Of a stretch of 64,000 nucleotides of DNA, positions 8,317-16,832 are shown piece by piece. Origin of the DNA: Leptofilum sp965223285. Lineage in GTDB: Bacteria > Chloroflexota > Anaerolineae > Promineifilales > Promineifilaceae. Location of the stretch: the NCBI RefSeq assembly GCF_965223285.1, contig NZ_OZ244997.1, forward strand, positions 1,922,001 to 1,986,000, written 5' to 3'. The notes beneath the pieces are model-generated. The model was given only the letters and a program-made list of their open reading frames with translations. It was not told where the DNA came from and did not search any database. Each line of letters opens with the position of its first letter. The first letter of the stretch is position 1. The position numbers and the translations under genes are program-made.

Positions 8317-9573
8317 TTAGCGAGAATTTTTATAGAAGAATTCGGTAACGGCAGGGTGAACAAAACCCGGTTTGAAAAATGCTTGCCACTCCCAAGTGCT
8401 ATCGTGGGCGCCGCCGGCGCTGTTGGCCAACAGCCAGTAGCTAAAGGCTAAGAAGTATGGCTCTGCACCTCGCATGTAGGTGTATTGGTAGCGGATTAGC
8501 TCCACCTCCACATTGCGGTCGCTGCTGTAAGAGCCACCCTCGGTGCCAATCATGGGCAGCGACCGCCCCAAGTGACTTTGCACAATCTCATCATATTTGC
8601 GGAAGAGTAAAAAGCCGTCAGGGTCGTCATACGGCCGTACCCCATGATAATTATGCACCGACAGCCAGGTTCGATTCAGCAATGCCTCATCCCCATTGAA
8701 TTTGATGGCTTGCAGTGTTCGCGCCAAAAAGTCGTAATGGTTGTACTCTCCACCGGGACTTAAGGCCCCAAGCCCTGGAAAACCGCCGTTGGCAATCACT
8801 TCACGTGCGGCCGTTGCCCAGGCGCGGGCATATTGATTAGGATTGGCAAATCCCTGATGATTTTCTACGTTGATATTGGGTTCATTGTATAGCTGGTAGT
8901 AATAAACTCCTTTGGCACGGTAATGGGCCACCATCGGGCCAATATTGCCATCGTAGGGCAATACGCCAGAGCGGTAAAGCCGCATTACGGGCATGATGCC
9001 GTTGGCAACCAGTCGCTCTACCAAATAATCATTGTCCCCAATTTGGGTTCCCTCATTCAAGAAAACCACCCATTTGATGTGCATTCGTACCAGTTCATTC
9101 ACAAAGTGGTCCACCACGCCGGGGTCTTGGCTGACGGTAGGAATCCAATGCACCCCCCAGCCGTTGTTACCTGGCGGCACGGGGAATGCCTGATACGGAA
9201 TCACTTCGCTTAAACTATACTGCCCAATTGGTTTGATGACGGCCGTAGGCGTGCCAAAGGGTGTGGCCGTGGCGGTATTGGTTGGTGTAGATGTCGGTGT
9301 GACGGGCGTGTTGGTGGGGATGGGCAGCGGGGTGTTAGTAGCTGGCAGGCTGTCTAAAAGGCCAGATTGATTGTTTTGGGTGTGGGCAACGGCCGTTTCC
9401 GGCACTGGCGTAAAGGTAACCGGAATAGGCGAACCCGTTGTGGGATCAATGGGCAGAACCAACGCCTCCGCTCTTGTAGGCAGCGGCTCCAGCTCCATAA
9501 ACTGAAGCTGACAGCCCATCAACAAACTCCATAAAATCAAACTGAGGCCAAAAAACAGGTGAGATCGTCTCAT
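8317..9573 (-). CDS. Lipoprotein with clan GH-A-like glycosidase barrel
   Basis: The N-terminus is a lipoprotein signal (hydrophobic stretch ending L-L-M-G-C, Cys21), then about 90 residues of Thr/Pro-rich stalk, then a domain of about 290 residues. This domain has Y-Y-Q-L-Y-N-E-P-N, the N-E-P acid/base motif of clan GH-A barrels, and M-I-G-T-E-G-G-S as a candidate nucleophile strand. It is therefore likely an envelope-anchored enzyme acting on polysaccharide, perhaps GH39-like; the substrate is unknown and it could be a non-catalytic relative. It converges with the SDR gene, leaving only 7 bases between stops. Confidence 0.75.
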   Translation of the reverse strand: MRRSHLFFGLSLILWSLLMGCQLQFMELEPLPTRAEALVLPIDPTTGSPIPVTFTPVPETAVAHTQNNQSGLLDSLPATNTPLPIPTNTPVTPTSTPTNTATATPFGTPTAVIKPIGQYSLSEVIPYQAFPVPPGNNGWGVHWIPTVSQDPGVVDHFVNELVRMHIKWVVFLNEGTQIGDNDYLVERLVANGIMPVMRLYRSGVLPYDGNIGPMVAHYRAKGVYYYQLYNEPNINVENHQGFANPNQYARAWATAAREVIANGGFPGLGALSPGGEYNHYDFLARTLQAIKFNGDEALLNRTWLSVHNYHGVRPYDDPDGFLLFRKYDEIVQSHLGRSLPMIGTEGGSYSSDRNVEVELIRYQYTYMRGAEPYFLAFSYWLLANSAGGAHDSTWEWQAFFKPGFVHPAVTEFFYKNSR

Positions 9574-9646
9574 CTGCGCCCCATTGTAAGGATTTTTTGC
9601 TTTATGTCTAGTGGGACTTGGGTAATTTTAAGGAATGGGAGGTAAC

Positions 9647-9679
9647 AAGTGGCAGGTGGCAAGTTACCACCTGCCACTT
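9647..9679. repeat. 13-bp intergenic hairpin
   Basis: AAGTGGCAGGTGG (9647-9659) and CCACCTGCCACTT (9667-9679) form a perfect stem with a 7-base loop just 3' of the aminotransferase gene. No U-tract follows on either strand, so it is a REP-like hairpin or a processing/3'-end protection element rather than a classical terminator. Confidence 0.6.
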
Positions 9680-9689
9680 TCACTTATCA

Positions 9690-10952
9690 TCACTCAGCTA
9701 CCGGCGCATCGTACGCCAACGTCGCAATCTTCACGCACAGTGCCACCACTTCCATTGCTTGCGCAACTTCATCAACCGGTGGGCGGCTGGGCGAGAGACG
9801 AATGTTGCTGTTGTTAGGGTCTTTTTTGTGCGGATAAGTTGCCCCAGCTGGCGTGAGGGCCACACCAGCTTCTTTGGCAAGTGCCACCACGCGGTCGGCG
9901 ACTGGGCAGGCGGTGTCCAGGCTAACAAAGTAGCCACCCTTCGGCTTCGACCAGGTGGCGAAACGGCCGTCCTCACCCAACTCCCGTGCCAGAACTTCCT
10001 GTACCGCCTCAAACTTGGGGCGCAAGTTAGCCGCATGGTCCCGCATCAACCCTTCCAAACCATCAGCGTAGCTACTGATGAACTTGACATGCCGATACTG
10101 CTCAATTTTGTTGGGGCCGATAGATTGGAAACCCGTCAGCTTGGTTAAATATGCCACATTGGCTTGGCTGGTCGCCATAAAGCCAATGCCAGCTCCGGCA
10201 AAGGTAATTTTGGACGTGGAACCAAACAGATAAACACGGTCTGGGTTGCCTGCCGCTTCACAGGCGCGTAGCAAGTTAGGTGGATCGTCACGGTCTTCAC
10301 CCAGATGATGAACTCGGTACGCATCGTCGGCAAAAATGGTGAAATCAGGAGCGGCCGTTTTCATACTAGCCAGTCGCTTTACCGTCTCTACCGAAACCGT
10401 GTCGCCCGTGGGGTTGCTGTAAGTTGGCACAAAGGTGATACCCTTAATAGCCGGATCGCTGGCAGCTAATTTCTCAACCGCATCCATGTCTGGGCCATCA
10501 GGCGTCATCGGCACGGTGAGCAATTCAAAACCAAGTGCATCCAGCAGCGAAAAATGGCGATCATATCCCGGCACGGTCACAATCATTTTTGGAGATTGGC
10601 TCACCCAGGGTGCCTCGCTATGCTGTAAACCGCGCAGCAACGCCCACATAAATGTATTGCTCATCAGCTTCAGGCTGGCATTGTTGCCCACTATCATCTC
10701 ATCAGGATGAACGCCTAGCACAGTGGCAAACAGTTCTCGCGCTTCGGGCAACCCAGCTTGCCCACCGGGATAATTGCGCAGGGCAATGCCGCTGGGCGTC
10801 ACCAAATCCCCCTCTGCCAGGATGTTGAGCATCCCATTCGACAAATCGAAATCAGCGTCGGACGGTTGGCCGCGCTGCATATTGAGGTTGAGGTTCATGG
10901 CTTGAATAGCCTGATATTTTTTGCGTAAAGTTTGCAGAGAATCCATCATCAT
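9690..10952 (-). CDS. Aspartate aminotransferase, class Ic (PF12897 type)
   Basis: A PLP-dependent transaminase of about 420 residues. The PLP-binding lysine is in G-S-T-S-K-I-T-F-A-G-A-G; the substrate region shows N-Y-P-G-G-Q-A-G-L near residue 63 and S-N-P-T-G near 180. This arrangement, and the ending R-L-S-P-S-R-P, fits the class Ic aspartate aminotransferases known from Corynebacterium, formerly labelled MocR-like aminotransferases although they have no HTH. The reaction would be aspartate plus 2-oxoglutarate to oxaloacetate plus glutamate. Three consecutive ATG codons lie at the start; the first (10952) is best spaced from GGAG. Confidence 0.88.
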   Translation of the reverse strand: MMMDSLQTLRKKYQAIQAMNLNLNMQRGQPSDADFDLSNGMLNILAEGDLVTPSGIALRNYPGGQAGLPEARELFATVLGVHPDEMIVGNNASLKLMSNTFMWALLRGLQHSEAPWVSQSPKMIVTVPGYDRHFSLLDALGFELLTVPMTPDGPDMDAVEKLAASDPAIKGITFVPTYSNPTGDTVSVETVKRLASMKTAAPDFTIFADDAYRVHHLGEDRDDPPNLLRACEAAGNPDRVYLFGSTSKITFAGAGIGFMATSQANVAYLTKLTGFQSIGPNKIEQYRHVKFISSYADGLEGLMRDHAANLRPKFEAVQEVLARELGEDGRFATWSKPKGGYFVSLDTACPVADRVVALAKEAGVALTPAGATYPHKKDPNNSNIRLSPSRPPVDEVAQAMEVVALCVKIATLAYDAPVAE

Positions 10953-11144
10953 TGCTCCATAAAAAGGTTAAGTGCGAGAAGGGGATTGCAGCAGGTGTGG
11001 GTAATGATCTTTTGTAGCATAAACGGCCGTTCGTGCAACAATTCAGGCTCCCAATTCGGAAACCCTGTGAAAAAGATAGAAAAAAAGAAACCTGAGAAAT
11101 GAACTATCGTCTCATAATCCTCTGTGTTCTCTGTTGCATAGATT

Positions 11145-12098
11145 TTAAGTCGCTTTGCTGCCATCAGGGAAGGTGGCATTTTTAAGCGATTTGGCGGAAC
11201 TGAGCTGTTCCGGTGTCACGCGCGCCCCAGTTAAATCCGCGCCGCTCAAATCCGCCCCAGAAATATCCGCATTAAACAGATAGGCTCCACGCAAATTGGT
11301 CCAATTTAGATATGCCCCAGACAAATTAGCTCCGTTCAGGTTCGCTTTTTCCAAATTGGCTTCGCTAAGCGTACCCCCCTTCAAATTGACAAAGTGTAGC
11401 TTTGCCTTGCGTAGCTGCGCCTTGCGCAAGCTGGAACCGCGCATATCCAGGCCATTTACTTTGGCTTCACTCAGGTTAATGCCATCTAAATTGGCCTGAT
11501 TGATTTCAGCCCCAAATAAATTGACGTTGCGTAAATCTTGATTGGTGAGCTTAACACCAGTTAAATCGGCACGGGCAAATTGGGCATCGGTCAAATTGGC
11601 TTCGCGCAAATCGGTATTCTCCATTTTTGCCCCTTCAAAATTAACGCCCGAGAGGTCTGCCCCACTAAAATCTACCTTGTTGAGCTGCGCCCGCTGAAAA
11701 TCTGCTCCAGCCAGTGAGGTGCCTGCCAACATTGCGTTGCTCAAGTTCGCTTCCACCAGGCTAGCAGCATGCAATGAGCCGTCAGAGAGCCAACCGTCTG
11801 AGCGCAGTTCCGCCACGGCTCGGAGGGCAATGGCGTTGCTAGTGCTGCCTAACTGCCGAATCAGCAGTTCACGGCGACGCTGGTCGTCCCGCCGCTCGTT
11901 CAGGTAGTCAATGATGAGGACGGTAAGGGCAATGCTGGCAAATTCGGCAGAGATGTTGGCGTAAAAGTCGCCAACAAAGTCGGAAAATCTCGCATTGGGA
12001 TATTGGCTGAAAAAGCCGCTAGCACCCACAATGACGGCGACCAGCAGCAGGACAACGCCAACGGCGCGAACAAGATTGATTTGCTTCTTCTTGGGCAT
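11145..12098 (-). CDS. Membrane-anchored pentapeptide-repeat protein
   Basis: Two N-terminal membrane helices (about residues 10-28 and 48-65) are followed by a charged linker E-R-R-D-D-Q-R-R-R. From about residue 105 to 300 there are at least 30 tandem A-(D/N)-L-X-X repeats that build a right-handed quadrilateral beta helix. This topology presents the beta helix on one side of the membrane; function is not predictable. A few units carry K or Q in place of the usual Ala. The C-terminal L-T-G-A-R-V-T-P-E-Q-L is the usual cap. It is flanked by an inverted repeat (12117-12167) upstream. Confidence 0.88.
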   Translation of the reverse strand: MPKKKQINLVRAVGVVLLLVAVIVGASGFFSQYPNARFSDFVGDFYANISAEFASIALTVLIIDYLNERRDDQRRRELLIRQLGSTSNAIALRAVAELRSDGWLSDGSLHAASLVEANLSNAMLAGTSLAGADFQRAQLNKVDFSGADLSGVNFEGAKMENTDLREANLTDAQFARADLTGVKLTNQDLRNVNLFGAEINQANLDGINLSEAKVNGLDMRGSSLRKAQLRKAKLHFVNLKGGTLSEANLEKANLNGANLSGAYLNWTNLRGAYLFNADISGADLSGADLTGARVTPEQLSSAKSLKNATFPDGSKAT

Positions 12099-12116
12099 GG
12101 CAGTTCCTTCATGAAG

Positions 12117-12167
12117 CCTCCCGGAGATTTCTATTGTGTCTGCCTCCTTATAGAAACCTCCGGGAGG
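12117..12167. repeat. 18-bp intergenic inverted repeat
   Basis: Left arm 12117-12134 (CCTCCCGGAGATTTCTAT) pairs with 12150-12167 with one mismatch around a 15-base loop. It lies between the pentapeptide-repeat gene and the hydratase gene. There is no T-run. Confidence 0.7.
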
Positions 12168-12175
12168 TTGGTTTG

Positions 12176-13048
12176 CTAAGGATGCAGTTCAACGGCCGCA
12201 TTGGACAACACCAGTTCATCCCGCTCGGCCACTTTGCTCTGGAAGATAGTGCGCGTGTCCGATTCGCGCCACATTTCGGTGACAATCGTTTCGCCGGGGA
12301 AGACGTGCTTGCTAAAGCGCACCTTGATGCTTCTGAAGCGGGCGGGGTCGTTGTTGGCGAAATGCTTCAGCACGGCGCGACCCGCAAAACCGAAGGTGCA
12401 AAGCCCATGCAAAATAGGCTGGCGGAAGCCGCCGAGCGCTGCCATTTGCGGATCGGCGTGCAGCGGGTTGCCGTCGCCAGAGCTGAGGCGGTAGAGCAAT
12501 GCTTGATCGGGCCGGGTTTGCTGGCGATGCACGGCGTCTGGCGGGCGGTTGGGGGGCAGGTTTTGCTGGCTGGTGGAAGGCCCACGCTCGCCGCCAAAGC
12601 CGCCAACGCCACGAATGTAAACGGCGGATTGGTTGAAGGCGACTTCGTTGCCCTGGCCATCGGTGCTAATGACATCAGTGAGGATGACTGCGCCTTTGCC
12701 TTTGTCGTAAACGGCCGTTATCTTCGCAGAGTTGTGAATGGTGGCTGAGTTGGGTAACGGCCGTTTCAATTCCAAATATTGCTCACCGTGCAGCAGCATC
12801 ATTGGGTTAAACTCCAGCCCTGGCACCTGCGTAATTTGCCAGAACAGCACAAAAGGAAACACCACGGCCATCGTCGGCAACGGCGTAAAGTCGTTATTCA
12901 GCTCATAGACAAACTTTAGCTCATCCGCATCCATCGGATCGGCCGCCGCCCCCACCGAAAGCGCATACAAACTAACATCCCGCTCTGTGTAAACATACTC
13001 CGCCGGTTTATATTCATGCCCCAACACTTTTTCCAAATCAATAGACAT
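12176..13048 (-). CDS. MaoC-type (R)-specific enoyl-CoA hydratase 2
   Basis: A double hot-dog protein. The N-terminal half (about residues 15-150) is the substrate-tunnel domain. The C-terminal half carries the hydratase-2 motif Y-R-L-S-S-G-D-G-N-P-L-H with D and H as catalytic pair, then I-L-H-G-L-C-T. It would hydrate trans-2-enoyl-CoA to (R)-3-hydroxyacyl-CoA as in eukaryotic multifunctional enzyme 2. The frame is open to 13120, but ATG 13048 has GGAG eight bases upstream and avoids the 13070-13131 repeat. This supports the beta-oxidation theme of the window. Confidence 0.88.
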   Translation of the reverse strand: MSIDLEKVLGHEYKPAEYVYTERDVSLYALSVGAAADPMDADELKFVYELNNDFTPLPTMAVVFPFVLFWQITQVPGLEFNPMMLLHGEQYLELKRPLPNSATIHNSAKITAVYDKGKGAVILTDVISTDGQGNEVAFNQSAVYIRGVGGFGGERGPSTSQQNLPPNRPPDAVHRQQTRPDQALLYRLSSGDGNPLHADPQMAALGGFRQPILHGLCTFGFAGRAVLKHFANNDPARFRSIKVRFSKHVFPGETIVTEMWRESDTRTIFQSKVAERDELVLSNAAVELHP

Positions 13049-13069
13049 CGCTTGTTCTCCAACATATTT

Positions 13070-13131
13070 GGGCGAGGCGATTGGGGAAATGGTCATTCGT
13101 TTGCCTAACCTGTCTACCAATCGCCTCGCCC
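13070..13131. repeat. 15-bp inverted repeat (GGGCGAGGCGATTGG family)
   Basis: GGGCGAGGCGATTGG at 13070-13084 and its exact complement at 13117-13131 surround a 32-base loop. The outer flank on the minus strand reads GTAGGGGCGAGGCG. The element occupies the hydratase 5' leader. Confidence 0.78.
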
Positions 13132-13190
13132 CTACTAACTATCCTTTCAAAAAATCTGTTCAATCTGCGAAATCTTTGATAAAAACTCCC

Positions 13191-13529
13191 TCACGATTGC
13201 AGCTTGGGATTGTTGGCGTGGCGATCTTTGTCACGGGTAGTTTTTTTGTCCATGTTTTTGTGGAAAGCGGCCGTTAAATCAATGCCGGTCTGGTTGGCAA
13301 TGCAGGTCAGCACAAAGAGAACGTCCGCAATTTCGTCGGCCAGGTTGACGGTTTCGTCGCTCGGTTTGAAGCTTTGGTCGCCATATTGCCGGGCCATAAT
13401 GCGGGCTACTTCGCCCACTTCTTCCATGAGAACGGCCGTATTTGTCAACTCCGAATAGTACCGTACACCAATCGTCCGCACCCACTCGTCCACCGCTTTT
13501 TGCATTTGCCGGATGGTGATTTCGCTCAT
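13191..13529 (-). CDS. MazG-like nucleotide pyrophosphohydrolase (YpjD type)
   Basis: A compact 112-residue all-alpha NTP pyrophosphatase. The metal motif is complete: E-E-V-G-E at about residues 36-40 and the E-I-A-D-V-L-F-V-L helix near 70, which coordinate Mg2+ to split NTPs or dNTPs into NMP and PPi. Length and the ending T-R-D-K-D-R-H match Bacillus YpjD. Its start overlaps the rmlA stop by four bases (13526-13529), so translation is probably coupled. A house-cleaning role is likely. Confidence 0.9.
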   Translation of the reverse strand: MSEITIRQMQKAVDEWVRTIGVRYYSELTNTAVLMEEVGEVARIMARQYGDQSFKPSDETVNLADEIADVLFVLTCIANQTGIDLTAAFHKNMDKKTTRDKDRHANNPKLQS

Positions 13530-14413
13530 AGGTTGGTTGCCTCACGCGGCCGTTCCGCAAGCCAGCGCAGGTAGTTGCAATACTCATTCTTCTGCGACAC
13601 CGAGGCAATCTCCAGCAGTTCCGCTGCGCCAATATACCCCTTGCGGTACGCAATTTCTTCCACGCAGCCCACCTTTAGCCCCTGCCGATGCTCGATGGTT
13701 TGCACATAGTTGCCCGCTTCCAGCAAACTGTCGTGCGTGCCCGTGTCCATCCACGCGTAGCCGCGGCCCAAAAGCTGCACATTTAGCTTGCCCCGCCGCA
13801 AATATTCATTATTCACATCTGTAATTTCATACTCATGCCGGGCCGATGGCTTGAGGTTTTTGGCAATCTCCACCACATCCTTGTCGTAAAAATAGAGTCC
13901 GGTAACGGCATAATTTGATTTTGGCTCCGCTGGCTTTTCCTCAATGCTGATGGCTTTGTACGCTTTATCAAATTCCACCACGCCGTACCGCTCCGGATCG
14001 CGGACGTAGTAGGCAAAGACCAGCCCGCCATCGTCTAGCTTGCCCGCCTTTTGCAAAATGCCAGAAAGTCCAGGGCCGTAAAGGAAGTTATCCCCCAAAA
14101 TGAGGGCGCATGGCTCGCCATTGATAAACGCTTCACCAATGACAAACGCTTGGGCAATGCCGCGTGGCTCTGGCTGCACGGCGTACTCAATCTTCAGACC
14201 CAGCCGCGAACCGTCGCCAAACAGTTCTTCATACAGCTCAATGTGATGCGGGGTGGAAATGATGAGAATCTCCCGAATGTCGGCCAGCATGAAGACCGAG
14301 AGCGGGTAGTAAATCATCGGTTTGTTAAAGAGGGGGAGAATTTGCTTGGAGAGGGAACGGGTAAGCGGGTAGAGGCGTGTGCCGCTGCCGCCAGATAGAA
14401 TGATGCCTTTCAT
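13526..14413 (-). CDS. rfbA: Glucose-1-phosphate thymidylyltransferase
   Basis: It makes dTDP-glucose from dTTP and glucose-1-phosphate, the first step to dTDP-rhamnose. G-G-S-G-T-R-L-Y-P-L-T at residues 8-18 is the nucleotide loop; Q-P-E-P-R-G-I-A-Q-A (about 82), L-G-D-N-F-L-Y-G (about 108), E-K-P near 160 and W-M-D-T-G-T near 222 are the sugar and metal sites. The 295-residue length is exact for the family. AAGGA upstream supports ATG 14413. No rmlB, rmlC or rmlD is next to it; the partner gene is the overlapping MazG-like enzyme. Confidence 0.95.
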   Translation of the reverse strand: MKGIILSGGSGTRLYPLTRSLSKQILPLFNKPMIYYPLSVFMLADIREILIISTPHHIELYEELFGDGSRLGLKIEYAVQPEPRGIAQAFVIGEAFINGEPCALILGDNFLYGPGLSGILQKAGKLDDGGLVFAYYVRDPERYGVVEFDKAYKAISIEEKPAEPKSNYAVTGLYFYDKDVVEIAKNLKPSARHEYEITDVNNEYLRRGKLNVQLLGRGYAWMDTGTHDSLLEAGNYVQTIEHRQGLKVGCVEEIAYRKGYIGAAELLEIASVSQKNEYCNYLRWLAERPREATNL

Positions 14414-14559
14414 AAATTTTTTTATCCTTTGTTACAGTTTGGAACGAGGCAAATGGTGAAATGTTCATCTGCTATGGCCTGACTCATTCCTGCCTGCCTC
14501 GCCCCTGCCAGTTTTGTCTGAATTGTATCAAATCTATGGTTTATTTTGCAGGTGAATCT

Positions 14560-14693
14560 TAAGGGGCAAATGCTGGCCAAACGGGGAGAGCTTCGCCTGC
14601 AAAGTCGAACAGTGCCAGATTTTCCCACGCGGAGCCACAGTCTGGCGTGGTGCTATAGTTGGGTACCCAGTGGAAGAAGTCGGCACCGAGGTT
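14560..14693 (-). pseudogene. C-terminal remnant of a GH53 endo-galactanase
   Basis: In the 307-base gap between rfbA and the stress-protein gene, the minus strand encodes about 44 residues ending at TAA 14560 and preceded at once by an in-frame stop (14694-14696). They read N-L-G-A-D-F-F-H-W-V-P-N-Y, then S-A-W-E-N-L-A-L-F-D-F and G-E-A-L-P. This matches from memory the end of GH53 arabinogalactan endo-beta-1,4-galactanases (F-Y-W-E-P..., W-E-N-Q-A-L-F-D-F-D-G). No start codon, no catalytic part: a decayed fragment. Confidence 0.55.
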
Positions 14694-14720
14694 TTAGGGA
14701 AGTTGGCTAACGGCCGTGTG

Positions 14721-15539
14721 CTACGTATGATGAACCACCATCACCGAGCAGGAGGCATTTTCCACCACGAAGGGAGATATTCTGCCCATGACCAATGCCT
14801 GCCAAAATGCCTCATGCTCAGACGCCCCAATAATGACCAGATCGTAAGCACTTTCCTCAATCTCGGTCAAGATTTCGTCTGCAACCAGACCATGTCTCAC
14901 AACCAATTGAGCATCAACCGAGGCATCATGGAGTAGCGTTAGTGCCTGCTGTAACTGCTCGGCAATGGGAGTGCCTGATTGCAAGAGTTCGTCAGCCGTC
15001 TCGTCCATCTGCTCTAAACCAGAATACATATGAGGCACGGGGTCTGCCACATACAGCAAACGGACGGCAGCCCGCGCGGGCAAAGCCAATTCCAACACTT
15101 TTTGCACAAGAACTGGCTCTTGGTCTTGGCCGCTCATGCAAATCAACAGGCGTTGCAGCTTTTCTGGCGATTGCTTCACAACCAGCACAGGAATTGGGAC
15201 TTCTTTGGTTATGGTGGCAGCAACACCGCTACGCTTGAAGGGCAACAAACCAGAAATCAAGCGGGTTCCCAAGACCACCATACCGTAATCTCCTGCTTGA
15301 CACTCAGAGACAATCTCAGAAACGGCCGTTCCACCCAAACGCACAATCTTATCGACAACCTGGACGTCAGTCTGCTTAGACAAAGCAGTCAAAACGGTTT
15401 GTGCCTCCGACAGGGCAGATTCATCAGCAACCACTGTGAACAGCGTCACAGAAGCCTTAAAGAGGCGCGCAATCAAATAGCCAAACTGAACAGTTTGTTC
15501 AGCATATGGCATTCCCGCAACACACAGCAAGATGTTCAC
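14721..15539 (-). CDS. Tandem universal stress protein
   Basis: Two UspA domains in one chain (about residues 1-125 and 130-272). The first ends V-V-L-G-T-R-L-I-S-G and V-P-I-P-V-L-V-V; the second has V-I-I-G-A-S-E-H-E and S-C-S-V-M-V-V at its end, where the ATP-binding G-X2-G-X9-G(S/T) is only partly conserved. Cytoplasmic; role in stress or nucleotide sensing. It lies 32 bases after the TauE transporter gene and is probably the last gene of that operon, a pairing that suggests a soluble partner for the transporter. Confidence 0.88.
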   Translation of the reverse strand: MNILLCVAGMPYAEQTVQFGYLIARLFKASVTLFTVVADESALSEAQTVLTALSKQTDVQVVDKIVRLGGTAVSEIVSECQAGDYGMVVLGTRLISGLLPFKRSGVAATITKEVPIPVLVVKQSPEKLQRLLICMSGQDQEPVLVQKVLELALPARAAVRLLYVADPVPHMYSGLEQMDETADELLQSGTPIAEQLQQALTLLHDASVDAQLVVRHGLVADEILTEIEESAYDLVIIGASEHEAFWQALVMGRISPFVVENASCSVMVVHHT

Positions 15540-15571
15540 CCTGGTTTCTCCTATCTATCGGATGGCTTACT

Positions 15572-16486
15572 CTAAAATGCAGGCATTTCCCCACCTAGCA
15601 AGCGGATAATCACCAATAACGCCCCAATTAGAGGCAGCATTGCAAAAAACAGCCGAATACGTGGGCCAGAAAAGTAACTTGTAGCGGCAGCACCAATCTG
15701 AGCCCCAATCGCCGCCCCTGTTTGCATCACCAAGGCCATTAACACATCCACATTCCCTTTTAGTGCATGGGTAAGCGTGCCAAACCCGGCCGAAATCACA
15801 ATTTCAAAAAGATCGGTTCCTACGGCAACATGGGTAGGCACGCCAATGAAATAAACCAGCATAGGCATCCTAATGAAACCGCCGCCAACACCTAACATCC
15901 CTGCCAACACGCCGGTAATTAGCCCCACAAACAAAATGACCCACAAAGAAATTGCCTCAATGCCAGAGTTAGGAAACGAAACCATAGGCGGTAGATGAAT
16001 TTTTTGAACGCGCTTGGCAAAATCTTTGAAAGCCAAAACATCACCATGCTGATCTACGGCACCGCCGCCACGCATTAAGCGAATCGCTTTTAGGCTCTCC
16101 CAGGCTGTAAACAAACCAATCCCCACCAAAATGATGATGTAGGTTATGCCAATTACTTGATCGATATTTCCGGCATCTTCTAAAACCTCGATAATTTGAG
16201 CACCAATTTCTACCCCAATGATCGTTCCCACAACCATAAAAAAGCCAAGTTTCACATCTACATGCCCTAACGTGCGGTGACGCCGCGCTGCGACAATGGA
16301 TTTTCCTGTCATGTGGGCCAGATCGGTACCAACCACAAAATTCATAGGGACGCCGGCCCAAAACATCATTGGGCTGGCAATAAATCCGCCACCAACGCCA
16401 AAGAAGCCGCCCAAAATGCCTACCAAGAAGCCGATAATCACCAGGAACAGGGGGCTGATCGTCACGCCGGAAATTGGAAAATCCAT
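15572..16486 (-). CDS. TauE/SafE-family sulfite/organosulfonate exporter
   Basis: An inner-membrane transporter with about eight helices in two homologous halves. Each half begins with the Gly-rich signature: G-G-F-F-G-V-G-G-G-F-I near residue 26 and G-M-L-G-V-G-G-G-F-I near 207, followed by V-G-T-D-L. The family moves sulfite, sulfoacetate or related anions; the exact substrate is unknown. A cytosolic loop between the halves (about 125-175) is longer than usual. The gene lies between a two-helix membrane protein (4-base gap) and a tandem stress protein. Confidence 0.88.
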   Translation of the reverse strand: MDFPISGVTISPLFLVIIGFLVGILGGFFGVGGGFIASPMMFWAGVPMNFVVGTDLAHMTGKSIVAARRHRTLGHVDVKLGFFMVVGTIIGVEIGAQIIEVLEDAGNIDQVIGITYIIILVGIGLFTAWESLKAIRLMRGGGAVDQHGDVLAFKDFAKRVQKIHLPPMVSFPNSGIEAISLWVILFVGLITGVLAGMLGVGGGFIRMPMLVYFIGVPTHVAVGTDLFEIVISAGFGTLTHALKGNVDVLMALVMQTGAAIGAQIGAAATSYFSGPRIRLFFAMLPLIGALLVIIRLLGGEMPAF

Positions 16487-16490
16487 TGTT

Positions 16491-16736
16491 TTATTCCTGT
16501 CTCTCTAAACCTAGCAAACCAATTAAAAGAGAGGTAACGCGCTCTAGCAGGACGCTTTGGGCCACAATTAGCAGCAGGGTCGCCCCCGCATAAACAAGCG
16601 GGTCCAGATGAAATAGGTTCACTAACGGCTCTTCCAGCAGTCGCAATACAAGAAAAAAGTAAGCTGTTAGCAATAATCCATACAGTAACAATTCAATAAT
16701 AAAGTTACGCAGCAATCGTTTGGTACGTGCATTCAT
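16491..16736 (-). CDS. Small two-helix membrane protein
   Basis: I do not recognise this 81-residue protein. It has a basic N-terminus (M-N-A-R-T-K-R-L-L-R-N), two hydrophobic segments (about 13-33 and 46-66) and a short acidic tail. It ends four bases before the transporter start, so it is probably co-translated with it and may be an accessory subunit. It contains no copy of the ACGGCCGT palindrome. Confidence 0.7.
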   Translation of the reverse strand: MNARTKRLLRNFIIELLLYGLLLTAYFFLVLRLLEEPLVNLFHLDPLVYAGATLLLIVAQSVLLERVTSLLIGLLGLERQE

Positions 16737-16832
16737 TAGGAACTCCCTGGTTACGAAAGGACGGTACTTATCGTAATTGCTATTTACTCTTGCCTAATTG
16801 CATTGTACCCGAAGAAGCTGCCATTCGTACAG

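Noticed and set aside
9618..10148. Plus-strand frame of 176 codons
   Set aside because: Opposite the well-supported aminotransferase; His/Arg/Gln-rich shadow composition.
14422..14628. Minus-strand frame of 68 codons between rfbA and the stress-protein gene
   Set aside because: No start context, odd composition, and it overlaps the better-supported GH53 remnant in another frame.
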